Assembly (NCBI GenBank): GCA_015069265.1
Contig: SVIY01000003.1
Location: 1 to 44,765 of the forward strand
Source of the DNA: Clostridiales bacterium
GTDB taxonomy: Bacteria > Bacillota > Clostridia > Christensenellales > Borkfalkiaceae
Length of the DNA: 44,765 nucleotides
Direction: 5' to 3'
Positions 8,076 to 18,037 of this stretch are shown here, piece after piece; within the stretch, counting starts at the first letter, position 1; each line of letters begins with the position of its first letter. A program made the translations under genes and the position numbers. Under the pieces are notes generated by a model, which was not told where the DNA came from, did not search any database, and was given only the letters and a program-made list of their open reading frames with translations.

Positions 8076-8103
8076 AAGTTTTTTTCGACTTTTTATAAAA
8101 TGC

Positions 8104-8132
8104 TTGACTTCGATAAAGTATTGTGATAGAAT
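8104..8132 (+). promoter_or_regulatory. Sigma-A promoter of the AbrB-ABC operon
   Basis: TTGACT (8104-8109), a 17-base spacer and TAGAAT (8127-8132), a near-consensus promoter 44 bases upstream of the abrB-like ATG. Confidence 0.82.
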
Positions 8133-8133
8133 A

Positions 8134-8164
8134 CAAGTAAGAAAAGTTTTACTTTTCCAACTTG
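8134..8164 (+). promoter_or_regulatory. 31-bp interrupted palindrome, candidate operator
   Basis: The arrangement is CAAGT-N3-AAAAG-N5-CTTTT-N3-ACTTG. It starts one base after the -10 box and ends at the ribosome binding site. The position over the transcription start suggests a repressor site, most simply for the AbrB-like protein encoded next. It could equally fold as an mRNA hairpin beside the AGGAGG. Confidence 0.5.
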
Positions 8165-8176
8165 TAGGAGGAATTT

Positions 8177-8383
8177 ATGGAACGCAATAAAGATAAATTC
8201 ATATTTGGTGTTTGCAAGGTTAGCGAAAAGGGACAAATTGTAATACCGAAAGAGGCGAGGGATGTTTTTGATATTAAAGCAGGAGACAGTCTTTTGCTAA
8301 TGGGTGACTTAAAAAAAGGACTTGCGCTTGTTAAAATGGACGTATTTTCTGCGTTCGCGGAGGAAACGTTAAAAGGAGACTAG
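8177..8383 (+). CDS. AbrB/SpoVT-family transcription regulator
   Basis: A 68-residue protein consisting almost entirely of one SpoVT-AbrB swapped-hairpin DNA-binding domain. 'CKVSEKGQIVIPKEARDVFDIKAGDSLLL' (about residues 13-41) is the classic motif. The short tail 'ALVKMDVFSAFAEETLKGD' is typical of the small AbrB proteins that sit in front of ABC-2 exporters in Clostridia. A TAGGAGG ribosome site is well placed. The ABC ATPase gene starts two bases after its stop codon, so it is the first gene of a three-gene operon and probably its own repressor through the palindrome upstream (inference). Confidence 0.88.
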   Translation: MERNKDKFIFGVCKVSEKGQIVIPKEARDVFDIKAGDSLLLMGDLKKGLALVKMDVFSAFAEETLKGD

Positions 8384-8384
8384 A

Positions 8385-9296
8385 ATGAACGACATTATAA
8401 GAATAGAAAATCTTTCAAAGAGTTTTGGAAAAATCAAGGCAGTAGACGACCTTTCTTTTAAGGTAAAGGAAGGGGAATTATTTGCCTTTTTGGGTGTTAA
8501 CGGTGCAGGTAAGTCCACAACTATATCTGCAATGTGTGGGACGCTTAAAAAAGATAGCGGTAAAATTTATATAGACGGAACAGATACGGACAAGTCTGAT
8601 AAAATCATAAAAGATACGTTCGGCGTTGTTTTTCAAACTACTGTTTTAGATAAGGGGCTTACCGTTTATGAAAATCTAAAACACCGCGCTTCGCTTTATG
8701 GAATAACAGACCAAGAGTTTGACAAGAGGGTGAAAGAAATTGATAATCTTTTAGACATTAAAGAACTTCTTCCTCGTACGTTTGGTAAACTCTCTGGCGG
8801 TCAAAAGCGCAAAATAGACGTTGCTAGAGCGCTTATAAACAACCCCAAAATTTTGATTTTAGACGAACCCACCACCGGACTTGACCCACAAACAAGAATT
8901 ACCATGTGGCAAGCGGTAAATAAATTGAGAAAGGAAAAAAATCTTACCGTCTTTTTAACCACGCACTATATGGAAGAAGCGGCAGAGGCAGATTACGTTG
9001 TTATTATTGACGGTGGTAAAATCTCGGCAGAAGGCACACCGCACCAACTTAAAACAACCTATACAGGTGACTTTATAACGCTGTATGGCGTTTTGGAAGA
9101 ACAAGTTAAACAACTTAACAAAGAATATCTTAAGGTGGGCAACACTTTTAGAATCAAGGTCGATAATACTAGGGAAGCATCTAAACTTATTATTGAACAC
9201 CCCGATATTTTTGTTGATTATGAAACAACAAAAGGTAAAATGGACGACGTGTTCTTAGCGGTTACGGGAAAAAGTCTTACGGAGGATAAGCAATGA
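8385..9296 (+). CDS. ABC transporter ATP-binding protein (ABC-2/DrrA type)
   Basis: A 303-residue nucleotide-binding subunit. In order it has Walker A 'GVNGAGKSTT' (about residues 38-47), a Q-loop around 'GVVFQTTVLDKGLTVYENL', signature 'LSGGQKRKIDVARAL', Walker B '[12 protein letters not shown]' and the switch His in 'FLTTHYMEEA'. A C-terminal extension of about 80 residues follows, as in DrrA/CcmA-type exporters of drugs, peptides or lipids. It overlaps the permease gene by four bases (ATGA). The substrate cannot be read from sequence; AbrB control suggests a stress or transition-phase export function (inference). Confidence 0.92.
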   Translation: MNDIIRIENLSKSFGKIKAVDDLSFKVKEGELFAFLGVNGAGKSTTISAMCGTLKKDSGKIYIDGTDTDKSDKIIKDTFGVVFQTTVLDKGLTVYENLKHRASLYGITDQEFDKRVKEIDNLLDIKELLPRTFGKLSGGQKRKIDVARALINNPKILILDEPTTGLDPQTRITMWQAVNKLRKEKNLTVFLTTHYMEEAAEADYVVIIDGGKISAEGTPHQLKTTYTGDFITLYGVLEEQVKQLNKEYLKVGNTFRIKVDNTREASKLIIEHPDIFVDYETTKGKMDDVFLAVTGKSLTEDKQ

Positions 9297-10201
9297 AAGT
9301 TTTTAGCACAATGGTAAGGCGAAACTCTAAACTATTTTTTAAGGATAAGGGCTTGTTTTTTACCGCTCTTATAACTCCGTTGATTTTGCTTGTTCTATAC
9401 GCAACCTTCTTATCTAACGTATATAAAAACAGCTTTCTTCAAATATTTGATGCGATAGGGTATACTGTAGATATTAAGCAACTTAAAGGGCTTGTAAGCG
9501 GTCAATTAATGAGCTCACTTATTGCAGTTTCTTGCGTTACAGTTTCCTTTTGCGCAAATATGCTTATGGTGCAAGATAAGGTTACAGGGGCAAGGAAAGA
9601 TATGTTGTTAACCCCCGTAAAACGCTCTACAATGGCACTAAGCTATTATGTGGCGACAACTTTAAGCACCTTGATTATAGTGCTTATTGCATTTGTTGCG
9701 TGCTTAATTTACGTTGCGTGTATGGGTTGGTTTTTATCCTTTGGCGACGTTATGCTGATACTGCTTGACATATTCTTGTTAACAATGTTTGGCACGGCGC
9801 TTTCATCGGTAATAAACTTCTTCCTTTCTTCGCAAGGTCAAATCTCAGCGGTCGGCTCTATCGTAAGTTCTTGCTATGGGTTTATTTGCGGTGCGTATAT
9901 GCCCATTTCCAATATGGGTAACGGAATTAAAAATTTCGTTGCGTTCTTACCGGGAACGTATGGCACGGCACTTGTTAGAAGCCACTCGCTAAACAGGGTA
10001 ATAGGCAAGATGGTGGAGAGTGGTATGCCCAAAGAAGCGGTGAAAGAAGTTAGTAAACTTGTCGATTGCTCGATAGAATTTTTAGGCACGGAGGTGTCTA
10101 TTGGGGGAATGTATTTAATACTTTGTTTGAGCATAGTTGGACTGATAGGCGTTTACGTTTTAATGAATTATTTGTCTAGCAGAAAGGCAAAGAAAAGTTA
10201 A
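9293..10201 (+). CDS. ABC-2 type permease
   Basis: A 302-residue integral membrane partner of the preceding ATPase. It has an N-terminal amphipathic stretch, a first membrane helix at about residues 23-42, an extracytoplasmic loop, four central helices (about 95-220) and a final helix (about 270-292). The central region holds the ABC-2 hallmark 'GTALSSVINFFLSSQGQISAVGSIVSSCYGFICGAYMPISNM'. One ATPase plus one permease gives a homodimeric exporter. The ATGA overlap gives translational coupling, and a rho-independent terminator follows at once. Confidence 0.9.
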   Translation: MKVFSTMVRRNSKLFFKDKGLFFTALITPLILLVLYATFLSNVYKNSFLQIFDAIGYTVDIKQLKGLVSGQLMSSLIAVSCVTVSFCANMLMVQDKVTGARKDMLLTPVKRSTMALSYYVATTLSTLIIVLIAFVACLIYVACMGWFLSFGDVMLILLDIFLLTMFGTALSSVINFFLSSQGQISAVGSIVSSCYGFICGAYMPISNMGNGIKNFVAFLPGTYGTALVRSHSLNRVIGKMVESGMPKEAVKEVSKLVDCSIEFLGTEVSIGGMYLILCLSIVGLIGVYVLMNYLSSRKAKKS

Positions 10202-10222
10202 GATAAAAATATTACAAAAAAG

Positions 10223-10249
10223 CGCGGTTAGAATTAACCGCGTTTTTGT
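10223..10249 (+). terminator. Terminator of the AbrB-ABC operon
   Basis: CGCGGTTA / TAACCGCG 8-bp stem with GAAT loop, then TTTTTGTT. Confidence 0.88.
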
Positions 10250-10308
10250 TTACAAGTTATAATTCTTGTGTTAAAATTAGTATTAATGAAGATAATATAA
10301 GAGCGCTT

Positions 10309-12270
10309 ATGGAAAAGAGAGAGTTTGAATTAAAATCAGCCTATAAGCCTACGGGGGACCAACCGCAGGCCATTGAAAAGTTGACCGAGGGTCTTAACGA
10401 CGGATTAAGAACGCAGGTCCTTTTAGGCGTTACCGGAAGCGGTAAAACTTTCACCATGGCAAACGTTATCAAAAATGTCAATCGCCCAGCGCTCGTCATA
10501 GCGCATAACAAGACGCTAGCCGCACAACTATGCAACGAGTTTAGAGAATTTTTCCCGAACAATCGAGTAGAGTTTTTCGTGTCCTACTACGATTATTATC
10601 AACCGGAAGCCTACATTCCAAGCACCGATACTTATATCGAAAAAGATTTAGCGATAAACGACGAGATAGATAAACTTCGTCATTCGGCAACCTGTTCGCT
10701 ATCCGAAAGGGAAGATACGATAGTCGTTGCGTCAGTATCGTGTATTTACGGTCTAGGTGCGCCCGAAGAGTATTACCGCCTTGCAATATCACTACGCCCC
10801 GACCAAGAAATGGATAGGGACGCGCTTATGAGAAAGCTTGTATCCGTGCAGTACACGAGACGGGACGTAGATTTTTCCCGTTCGTCTTTTAGAGTGCGTG
10901 GGGATATAGTTGATATTTTTCCATCGTCCAACACGGAAATTATAATTAGAGTTGAATTTTTTGGCGATACCATTGATAAAATTTCCGAAGTGGAATTTGT
11001 GTCCGGCAAGGTTATATCGCACTTAAAGCACGCGGTAATTTTCCCTGCCAGCCACTATGCCGTTGCAGAGGAAAAGTTAAAACTCGCAGTTGCGGCTATT
11101 GAAAGGGATAGGGACGATGAGGTGCGTTTTTTTACCGAAGAGGGCAAACTTATCGAGGCGCAACGCTTAAAACAACGTACCGATTACGATATCGAAATGA
11201 TAAAGGAAATCGGTTTCTGTAAGGGTATAGAGAATTATAGCCGTTACTTTGACGGTAGAGATATCGGCGAACCGCCGTTCACACTTTTAGATTATTTCCC
11301 AAAAGGGTTTGTGACTTTTATCGACGAGTCGCACATGACTATTCCGCAGATTGGCGCTATGTTTAACGGTGACCGCTCTAGAAAGACTAATCTTGTCGGG
11401 TACGGGTTTAGACTTAAATCAGCATTCGACAATAGACCGTTGACGTTTGAAGAGTTCGACCAAAGGGTTGGGCAAATAATTTGCGTTTCTGCGACCCCCG
11501 CCCCCTACGAAATGAAAGAAGCAGGGCAGGTCGTTGAACAACTTATTCGTCCGACAGGACTTATTGACCCAGAGATAGTAGTAAAGCCAACCCAAAACCA
11601 GATAGACGACCTTTTAATCGAGATAAATAAGGTCGTAGACCAAAAGGGCAGAGTGCTTATCACAACGCTCACTAAAAAAATGGCGGAAAGCCTTACCGAG
11701 TACCTAAAAGAGAGCGGTGTTAAAGTCCGCTATATGCACAGTGATATAGACACAATGGAGAGGATAGAAATCGTTTCTGCGCTTCGTAGTGGTGAGTTTG
11801 ACGTGCTTTGCGGTATAAATCTTTTAAGAGAGGGATTAGACCTTCCCGAAGTAAAACTTGTCGCTATTTTAGATGCCGATAAGGAAGGTTTTTTAAGGAG
11901 CGAAACTTCGCTTATTCAAACTATAGGTAGAGCCGCGCGTAACGCCGAGGGTAGAGTTATAATGTACGCGGATACTATGACCGGTAGTATGAAAAGAGCG
12001 ATAGGCGAGACCGAGAGAAGAAGAAAAATTCAGTCGGAGTATAACCGCGAGCACGGTATCACCCCCAAAACAATCGTTAAAGACGTAGTCAATACGTTAG
12101 AGATAACCAAAAAGGCAGACAGAACAAAAGACATCAAAAAGCAAGACATACCCGAAGAAATAGAGAAGCTAAAAGCACTAATGAAAATCGCTTCGGCTAA
12201 TCTTGACTTTGAAAAGTGTATTGAAATCAGAGACACTATTGCAAAACTTAAACTTAAAATGAGAAAATAA
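10309..12270 (+). CDS. uvrB: Excinuclease ABC subunit B
   Basis: I start the gene at ATG 10309 ('[20 protein letters not shown]', 653 residues). The track's TTG at 10246 lies in the T tract of the preceding terminator. UvrB is the damage-verifying helicase-like subunit of nucleotide excision repair. Visible are Walker A '[10 protein letters not shown]', the DNA-clamping beta-hairpin '[21 protein letters not shown]', helicase motif II '[11 protein letters not shown]', 'VSATPAPYE' and motif VI 'QTIGRAARN'. The C-terminal UVR coiled coil '[21 protein letters not shown]' binds UvrC. A TATAAT at 10258 and a weak TTGTGT..GATAAT pair lie upstream, but no clear promoter or LexA box was found. uvrA follows after two bases. 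Confidence 0.97.
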   Translation: MEKREFELKSAYKPTGDQPQAIEKLTEGLNDGLRTQVLLGVTGSGKTFTMANVIKNVNRPALVIAHNKTLAAQLCNEFREFFPNNRVEFFVSYYDYYQPEAYIPSTDTYIEKDLAINDEIDKLRHSATCSLSEREDTIVVASVSCIYGLGAPEEYYRLAISLRPDQEMDRDALMRKLVSVQYTRRDVDFSRSSFRVRGDIVDIFPSSNTEIIIRVEFFGDTIDKISEVEFVSGKVISHLKHAVIFPASHYAVAEEKLKLAVAAIERDRDDEVRFFTEEGKLIEAQRLKQRTDYDIEMIKEIGFCKGIENYSRYFDGRDIGEPPFTLLDYFPKGFVTFIDESHMTIPQIGAMFNGDRSRKTNLVGYGFRLKSAFDNRPLTFEEFDQRVGQIICVSATPAPYEMKEAGQVVEQLIRPTGLIDPEIVVKPTQNQIDDLLIEINKVVDQKGRVLITTLTKKMAESLTEYLKESGVKVRYMHSDIDTMERIEIVSALRSGEFDVLCGINLLREGLDLPEVKLVAILDADKEGFLRSETSLIQTIGRAARNAEGRVIMYADTMTGSMKRAIGETERRRKIQSEYNREHGITPKTIVKDVVNTLEITKKADRTKDIKKQDIPEEIEKLKALMKIASANLDFEKCIEIRDTIAKLKLKMRK

Positions 12271-12272
12271 CT

Positions 12273-15092
12273 ATGGAATATTTGAAAGTTAAAGGCGCAA
12301 AAGAGAATAACCTCAAAAATATAGACGTAACTATTCCCCGAAACAAACTCGTCGTGTTTACGGGTCTTTCGGGAAGCGGAAAGAGTACGCTTGCGTTTGA
12401 AACCATTTACGCAGAGGGGCAGAGAAGATACGTTGAGAGTCTTTCTAGTTACGCGCGTATGTTTTTAGGACAAATGGAAAAACCGGACGTGGAGTCGATA
12501 GAGGGACTGTCTCCCGCAATTTCTATCGACCAAAAAACTACCTCGCATAACCCTCGTTCAACGGTAGGTACGGTTACCGAGATTTACGACTACTTTAGAC
12601 TGCTGTTTGCAAGAGTAGGCGTTCCGCACTGTCCAAATTGTGGAATAGAAATAGCTCGCCAAACGGTAGACCAAATTACCGATAAAGTTTTAAGCCTTCC
12701 CGAAGGTACGAAAATTCTTATCAACGCCCCCGTGGTGCGCGGTAAGAAGGGGGAATACACCAAAGAGTTTGAAAAGTATAAAAAGAGCGGTTACGCGCGC
12801 GTTCAAGTGGACGGAGTAGTTTACGGACTTGACGAGGATATTAAACTTGAAAAGAACAAAAAGCATACCATAAGCGTTGTCGTTGATAGGCTTGTCGTTA
12901 AAGCGGATATTGAAAAGAGACTTTCCGACAGTTTGGAAACAGCATTAAAACTTGCTGACGGACTTGTGTCAGTGCAAATAGTTGATGGGGCGGATACCCT
13001 TTATTCGACAAAATACTCTTGTCCTGAATGCGGAATAAGTATAGAAGAAATAGAGCCAAGACTATTCTCGTTTAATAACCCCTACGGTGCTTGCCCCGAG
13101 TGTGCAGGTATAGGGTTTAGAAACGAGATAGACGAAAAACTCGTAATTAAAGACCCCAATAAAACGTTGAGAGAGGGCGCGATGACGGTTACGGGCTGGA
13201 ATCTTGACACGGGCAAGATGACGCAGATGTATTTTAACGCGCTTTCAAAGCACTACGGGTTTAGTATGGACGTACCTGTAAAAGACTTGCCCGACCATAT
13301 TGTTCAAATGCTCTTATACGGTAACGGTGGTGAAAAGATTAAGGTAAGCTACGATACAAGGACTTTCTCTGGTAGTTACGAATCGTCTTGGGAGGGAATT
13401 ATTCCCAACTTAAAGAGAAGATATAGGGAAACTTCTAGCGACTATACAAAGAGTGAGATAGAACGCTATATGACCGTTCTTCCTTGCGATACTTGTCATG
13501 GAAAAAGACTGAAAAAAGAAGCGCTATCCGTACTAGTCGGAGGAAAGAACATTTCCGAACTTACCGATATGAGCGTTTCCGACTTAAAAGCCTTTATTGA
13601 AAACCTCCAACTAGACAAGACGAAGACGCTTATAGCAGAGCCTATATTAAAGGAGATTAAGGCGCGTTTAGACTTCTTGATAAACGTTGGCTTAAACTAT
13701 TTAACCCTATCTAGAAGCGCTTCTACGCTATCGGGTGGTGAGGCGCAGAGAATTAGACTCGCTACCCAAATAGGTAGTGGGCTCACGGGAGTTTTATACA
13801 TTTTGGACGAACCGAGTATAGGACTACATCAAAGGGATAACGAAAAGCTTATCGGAACGCTCAAAAAACTTCGTGACCTCGGCAATACGCTCATCGTTGT
13901 AGAGCACGATGAAGACACTATGAGAACAGCAGACTTTATCGTCGATATTGGTCCTAAAGCCGGTGTTCACGGCGGAGAAGTCGTTGCGTGCGGAACTGTT
14001 GAGGACATAATGAACGAGCCTCGCTCGATTACGGGCGATTACCTTTCGGGCAGAAGAAAGATTGAGATTCCAAAGACAAGAAAAATTCCCGACGGAAGAT
14101 GTCTTTCAGTAATAGGCGCAAGACAAAACAACCTCAAAAACGTGGACGTGTGTTTCCCTGTTGGACTCATCACCGCAGTGACGGGCGTTTCTGGTAGCGG
14201 AAAGAGTTCGCTAGTCAATGAAATAGTCTATCCTGCGCTTGCATCGAGACTTAACGGTGCAAAAATCAGAGAGGGCGCGTGCGAAAGAATAGAGGGAATA
14301 GAGTATTTTGACAAGGTTATCCAAATCGACCAATCGCCAATAGGCAGAACGCCTAGGAGTAACCCTGCAACATATACGGGAGTGTTCTCAACGATTAGAG
14401 AACTTTTCGCACAATCACCCGATGCAAAAGAGAGGGGGTATAAAGCTGGAAGATTTTCTTTTAACGTTGCAGGCGGTAGGTGTGAACACTGCGAGGGCGA
14501 CGGAATTATTAAGATTGAAATGCACTTCCTTCCAGATATGTACGTTCCTTGCGAAGTATGTAAGGGCAAAAGATATAATCGCGAAACCTTGCAAGTAAAA
14601 TACAAGGGTAAAAATATAAGCGACGTTTTGGAAATGACGGTGGACGAGGCGTGCGAATTCTTTAAGCCAATCGCTTCTATCTATAACAAGATAAAAACCT
14701 TGCAAGACGTGGGGCTGGGCTATATTAAACTCGGTCAAAGCTCAACTACGCTGTCGGGCGGTGAGGCGCAGAGGGTTAAACTTGCAACCGAACTATCAAA
14801 GAGAGCAACGGGAAAGACTTTGTATATTTTAGACGAACCGACAACCGGACTTCATAGCTATGACGTGGATAAGCTTTGCACGGTGCTTCAACGCTTGCAA
14901 GAATCGGGAAATACTATCGTTATTATCGAACATAACTTAGACGTTATTAAGCTTGCCGACCATATCGTAGATTTAGGTCCAGAGGGCGGAAATAACGGCG
15001 GAACGGTGGTTGCAATCGGTTCTCCCGAAGAGGTCGCTAAAAACCCCGATAGCCACACGGGAAGATTCTTAAAGAAAATATTAAACGTTTAG
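12273..15092 (+). CDS. uvrA: Excinuclease ABC subunit A
   Basis: A 939-residue, full-length damage-sensing ATPase of nucleotide excision repair. It has two ABC modules: Walker A '[14 protein letters not shown]' near residue 30 and '[13 protein letters not shown]' near residue 640. Signatures are '[16 protein letters not shown]' and '[16 protein letters not shown]'. Zinc-binding cysteine pairs occur in 'CPNCGIEI', '[13 protein letters not shown]', 'CPECAGIGF' and the second-module finger 'CEHCEGDG...CEVCKGKRY'. It starts two bases after the uvrB stop with no strong ribosome site, so translation is probably coupled to uvrB. A terminator follows directly. Confidence 0.98.
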   Translation: MEYLKVKGAKENNLKNIDVTIPRNKLVVFTGLSGSGKSTLAFETIYAEGQRRYVESLSSYARMFLGQMEKPDVESIEGLSPAISIDQKTTSHNPRSTVGTVTEIYDYFRLLFARVGVPHCPNCGIEIARQTVDQITDKVLSLPEGTKILINAPVVRGKKGEYTKEFEKYKKSGYARVQVDGVVYGLDEDIKLEKNKKHTISVVVDRLVVKADIEKRLSDSLETALKLADGLVSVQIVDGADTLYSTKYSCPECGISIEEIEPRLFSFNNPYGACPECAGIGFRNEIDEKLVIKDPNKTLREGAMTVTGWNLDTGKMTQMYFNALSKHYGFSMDVPVKDLPDHIVQMLLYGNGGEKIKVSYDTRTFSGSYESSWEGIIPNLKRRYRETSSDYTKSEIERYMTVLPCDTCHGKRLKKEALSVLVGGKNISELTDMSVSDLKAFIENLQLDKTKTLIAEPILKEIKARLDFLINVGLNYLTLSRSASTLSGGEAQRIRLATQIGSGLTGVLYILDEPSIGLHQRDNEKLIGTLKKLRDLGNTLIVVEHDEDTMRTADFIVDIGPKAGVHGGEVVACGTVEDIMNEPRSITGDYLSGRRKIEIPKTRKIPDGRCLSVIGARQNNLKNVDVCFPVGLITAVTGVSGSGKSSLVNEIVYPALASRLNGAKIREGACERIEGIEYFDKVIQIDQSPIGRTPRSNPATYTGVFSTIRELFAQSPDAKERGYKAGRFSFNVAGGRCEHCEGDGIIKIEMHFLPDMYVPCEVCKGKRYNRETLQVKYKGKNISDVLEMTVDEACEFFKPIASIYNKIKTLQDVGLGYIKLGQSSTTLSGGEAQRVKLATELSKRATGKTLYILDEPTTGLHSYDVDKLCTVLQRLQESGNTIVIIEHNLDVIKLADHIVDLGPEGGNNGGTVVAIGSPEEVAKNPDSHTGRFLKKILNV

Positions 15093-15094
15093 TT

Positions 15095-15126
15095 AAAGCG
15101 CTCCGAATGGGGCGCTTTGCTTTTTT
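15095..15126 (+). terminator. Terminator after uvrBA
   Basis: AAAGCGC-TCC / GGG-GCGCTTT stem with GAAT loop, followed after GC by TTTTTT. Confidence 0.88.
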
Positions 15127-15235
15127 AGTTAATTTATATATTATTTAAAAATATTCTAATTATTTTATCCAAAAAAAAGGGTTTTGGGAAATTTTGGTGT
15201 ATTAAATATGTGTAAATAAAGTTGCAGAGGAAAAA

Positions 15236-16231
15236 ATGAAAGAAAAAACTTTACAAATAGAAGAGATGTTTTTATCTCCCTATGCAAAAAAATCTAAAGA
15301 CACGGTAGGTAGATTGAGGGCGGAAGAGCCTTGCATTATGCGTACCGATTTCCAAAGGGATAGGGACAGAATTATTCACTGCAAGGCTTTTAGACGCTTA
15401 AAGAATAAAACTCAAGTTTTCTTTTCGCCAGAGGGTGACCATTACCGCACTCGGTTAACGCACACTCTAGGTGTGTCGCAAGTGGCGAGGGGCATTGCTC
15501 GTGCGTTAAGCTTAAACGAAGACTTAACCGAGGCTATTGCGCTCGGTCACGATTTAGGGCACACTCCGTTCGGGCATTCGGGGGAAAGAATACTAAACAA
15601 GTTAAACCCCAACGGCTTTAGACACAACGAACAGTCGGGACGCGTTGTAGACCTATTAGAAAACGACGGAAGAGGGCTAAACCTTACCCGCGAAGTCGTT
15701 GACGGAATTATAAATCACAAGATGGGAACGTCACCCATGACGTTAGAGGGTAGGGCGGTTAGCCTTGCGGATAGAATAGCGTATATAAACCACGATATTG
15801 ACGACGCAATTGATAGCGGTTTTATAAAGAAAGAAGACCTACCGAAAGATGCGATTTTGCTTTTGGGGGACACTTCAAGTAGACGAATTAACACCATGCT
15901 TTCTTCAATACTTAAAAACTGTGATGGAAAGAACAGAGTGGAAATGGAAAAGGACGTTGCTGAAGCGACGATGACTTTGAGGAAGTTCTTGTTCGACAAC
16001 GTTTATAACGACGATAGGATAATGAGCGAGGAGAGGCGTGCGGACAAAATGCTCACCGCCCTCTACGAATATTACCAAAAGACACCCGAAGCGCTACCAG
16101 AGTTTCACAAGAATAGGTTAGAAGAGGAAGAGGAAGCCACCGTGCTTTGCGATTATATTTCTTCCATGAGCGACGGGTACGTCGTAAGAAAGTTTAAGGA
16201 AATTTTTATACCAAAAAATTGGAAGCTGTAA
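15236..16231 (+). CDS. dgt: dGTP triphosphohydrolase-like HD protein
   Basis: A 331-residue HD-domain protein of the Dgt family. The N-terminal 'RTDFQRDRDRIIHCKAFRRLKNKTQVF' is the family signature. The metal-binding HD residues lie in 'TRLTHTLGVSQVARGIARAL' and 'ALGHDLGHTPFGHSGE', with 'DRIAYINHDIDDAIDSG' further on. The family strips triphosphate from dGTP or related dNTPs. Its place in front of dnaG-rpoD is common in Clostridia. The start has GCAGAGG upstream; the 140 bases before it are very AT-rich and no convincing promoter could be fixed. It abuts dnaG (TAA then ATG). Confidence 0.92.
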   Translation: MKEKTLQIEEMFLSPYAKKSKDTVGRLRAEEPCIMRTDFQRDRDRIIHCKAFRRLKNKTQVFFSPEGDHYRTRLTHTLGVSQVARGIARALSLNEDLTEAIALGHDLGHTPFGHSGERILNKLNPNGFRHNEQSGRVVDLLENDGRGLNLTREVVDGIINHKMGTSPMTLEGRAVSLADRIAYINHDIDDAIDSGFIKKEDLPKDAILLLGDTSSRRINTMLSSILKNCDGKNRVEMEKDVAEATMTLRKFLFDNVYNDDRIMSEERRADKMLTALYEYYQKTPEALPEFHKNRLEEEEEATVLCDYISSMSDGYVVRKFKEIFIPKNWKL

Positions 16232-18004
16232 ATGAGAGGATTTGACACCAAGTTCATTGACGAACTTAAAACAAAAAACGATATAGTGGACGTTATCGGC
16301 AGATACGTCCGTTTAGAACAGCGCGGTTCTTCGTTCTGGGGAAAGTGCCCTTTTCATCATGAAAAGACGGCGTCTTTTGCCGTGAACTCAACCGACCAGT
16401 TTTTCTATTGTTTTGGGTGTCATAAAAGCGGTGACGTTTTAACTTTCATTATGGAAATCGAATCGCTAGATTTTAACGACGCGGTTAAATTTTTAGCAGA
16501 ACGCGCGCATATTCCCTTGCCAGAGGTTAGATACGACGACGAGAAGATAAAAGAGCAAAAGAGATTCCGCCAAAGGCTTTTAGACCTTTTGCGCGACACC
16601 GCGCTCTTTTACGTTGGCAATTTAAAATCGCCCAAAGCGGACAAACACGTAGAGTATATATTGAGCAGAAAATTTACCTCGGAAACGGTGACAAAGTTCG
16701 GTATGGGCGCGTCGTTAGATTTTGACAGTTTGCCCAAATATTTAGCGCAAAAGGGATATACTAAAGAGGAAATGGTTGCCTCCGGTGCTTGCGGAGAAAA
16801 GGACGGAAGATGTTTCGACTGGCTTGGAAAACGCCTAATAATACCCGTAATCGACCAATTTAATAACGTTGTTGCCTTTGCAGGTAGACGAATTGACGGA
16901 ATAAAGGAGCAAAAGTACGTCAACACAAAAGAAACGGCTGTCTTCATCAAGGGCAAAACGTTTTTTAACTTAAACAACCTTAAAAAGATAAAGAACCAAA
17001 AAGGGATAGACTCGGCAATAGTTGTTGAGGGACACCTAGACGTTATCTCGCTTTTCCAAGCAGGAATAACTAACGTCGTTGCAGGTATGGGCACGGCGCT
17101 TACCAAAGACCAAGCTCGCATAATAAAGCGCTACACCGACAAAGTGTTTATAAGTTACGACGGTGACTTTGCAGGGCAAAAGGCGGCGATTCGCGGACTA
17201 GAAATTCTTACCGAAGAAGGACTAGAAGTAAAGGTTATTGCAATGCCTGACGGTATGGACCCCGACGACGTGGTTAAAACGCGCGGTGCGGACGGGTATA
17301 TGGAACTCGTTAGAGACGCTAAACCGCTCATCGACTTTAAGCTCGACCTAATAAAGCGCACTTACGACGTCAACACTGTGGACGGAAAGAGAAAGTACGT
17401 TCAAAACGCCATCAAGGTTATAAAAGAGAGCAGTTCGCCTGCCGAGCAAGAGGATTTGCTCAAAACGGTTAGGGACGTTTCAAAGATGACCTTTGAGTCC
17501 TTGCAGAGAGAGCTTTATTCGACGGCGGAAAAACCCAAGGAAAAGATAGCGACTGTTACGCAGTTTACCGATAATGCAGGCGATAAGGTTGCAATAGCGT
17601 CAAGGTACGTTTTAGCGTCATATCTTTTTGGAAAACAGTTTGCAAGCGAAACGGATATTAGCAGTTTAGAGTTTACTATTCCCTCGCATATAGCCATAAA
17701 GAAGTATATATCGGACAAGCAACAACAAAAGGAACGCATAAGGTTTAACGACCTTTACGAAGAATTGCCGGACGAGTATGCTGAAGAGATTTCTAGAATC
17801 GCAGGGCTTGAAACGGACGAGAACAAAACTTTTGACCAAGCGACCTACTTTTTCGATTGTGTTAAGACGCTTAAAGTGGACAAGTTAAGCAAAAAGATAG
17901 ATAGGCTTACTACTTTGTTCTCCGCAGAGACGGATAGTGAAAATAGACGTGCGCTCGCAAAAGAAATGGCGGAATTATTAAAAGAAAAAAACAAACTTAT
18001 ATAA
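16232..18004 (+). CDS. dnaG: DNA primase
   Basis: A 590-residue replicative primase that makes RNA primers for DnaB/DnaC-dependent replication. The N-terminal CHC2 zinc finger is 'CPFHHEKTASFAV...FYCFGCHKSGD' (about residues 40-70). The Toprim catalytic core has 'AIVVEGHLDVISLFQAG' (Glu) and 'FISYDGDFAGQKAA' (DxD-type). A helicase-interacting C-terminal region follows. It starts immediately after dgt with only a weak GGAAG, so coupling to dgt translation is likely. rpoD follows 33 bases later, the classic macromolecular-synthesis arrangement. Confidence 0.97.
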   Translation: MRGFDTKFIDELKTKNDIVDVIGRYVRLEQRGSSFWGKCPFHHEKTASFAVNSTDQFFYCFGCHKSGDVLTFIMEIESLDFNDAVKFLAERAHIPLPEVRYDDEKIKEQKRFRQRLLDLLRDTALFYVGNLKSPKADKHVEYILSRKFTSETVTKFGMGASLDFDSLPKYLAQKGYTKEEMVASGACGEKDGRCFDWLGKRLIIPVIDQFNNVVAFAGRRIDGIKEQKYVNTKETAVFIKGKTFFNLNNLKKIKNQKGIDSAIVVEGHLDVISLFQAGITNVVAGMGTALTKDQARIIKRYTDKVFISYDGDFAGQKAAIRGLEILTEEGLEVKVIAMPDGMDPDDVVKTRGADGYMELVRDAKPLIDFKLDLIKRTYDVNTVDGKRKYVQNAIKVIKESSSPAEQEDLLKTVRDVSKMTFESLQRELYSTAEKPKEKIATVTQFTDNAGDKVAIASRYVLASYLFGKQFASETDISSLEFTIPSHIAIKKYISDKQQQKERIRFNDLYEELPDEYAEEISRIAGLETDENKTFDQATYFFDCVKTLKVDKLSKKIDRLTTLFSAETDSENRRALAKEMAELLKEKNKLI

Positions 18005-18037
18005 TCGACGGCGGTGTTTACCGCAGGAGGAACTTTT

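Noticed and set aside
10246-10308. Upstream extension of uvrB
   Set aside because: It begins in the T tract of the preceding terminator, and UvrB proteins start near the 'F.L.S.Y.P.GDQP' motif.
15127-15235. Promoter for dgt
   Set aside because: The region is AT-rich with several weak -10-like words, but no pair with proper spacing and distance from the ATG could be supported.
18014-18037. GTG start of rpoD
   Set aside because: It would place the strong AGGAGG ribosome site inside the gene; ATG 18038 fits that site.
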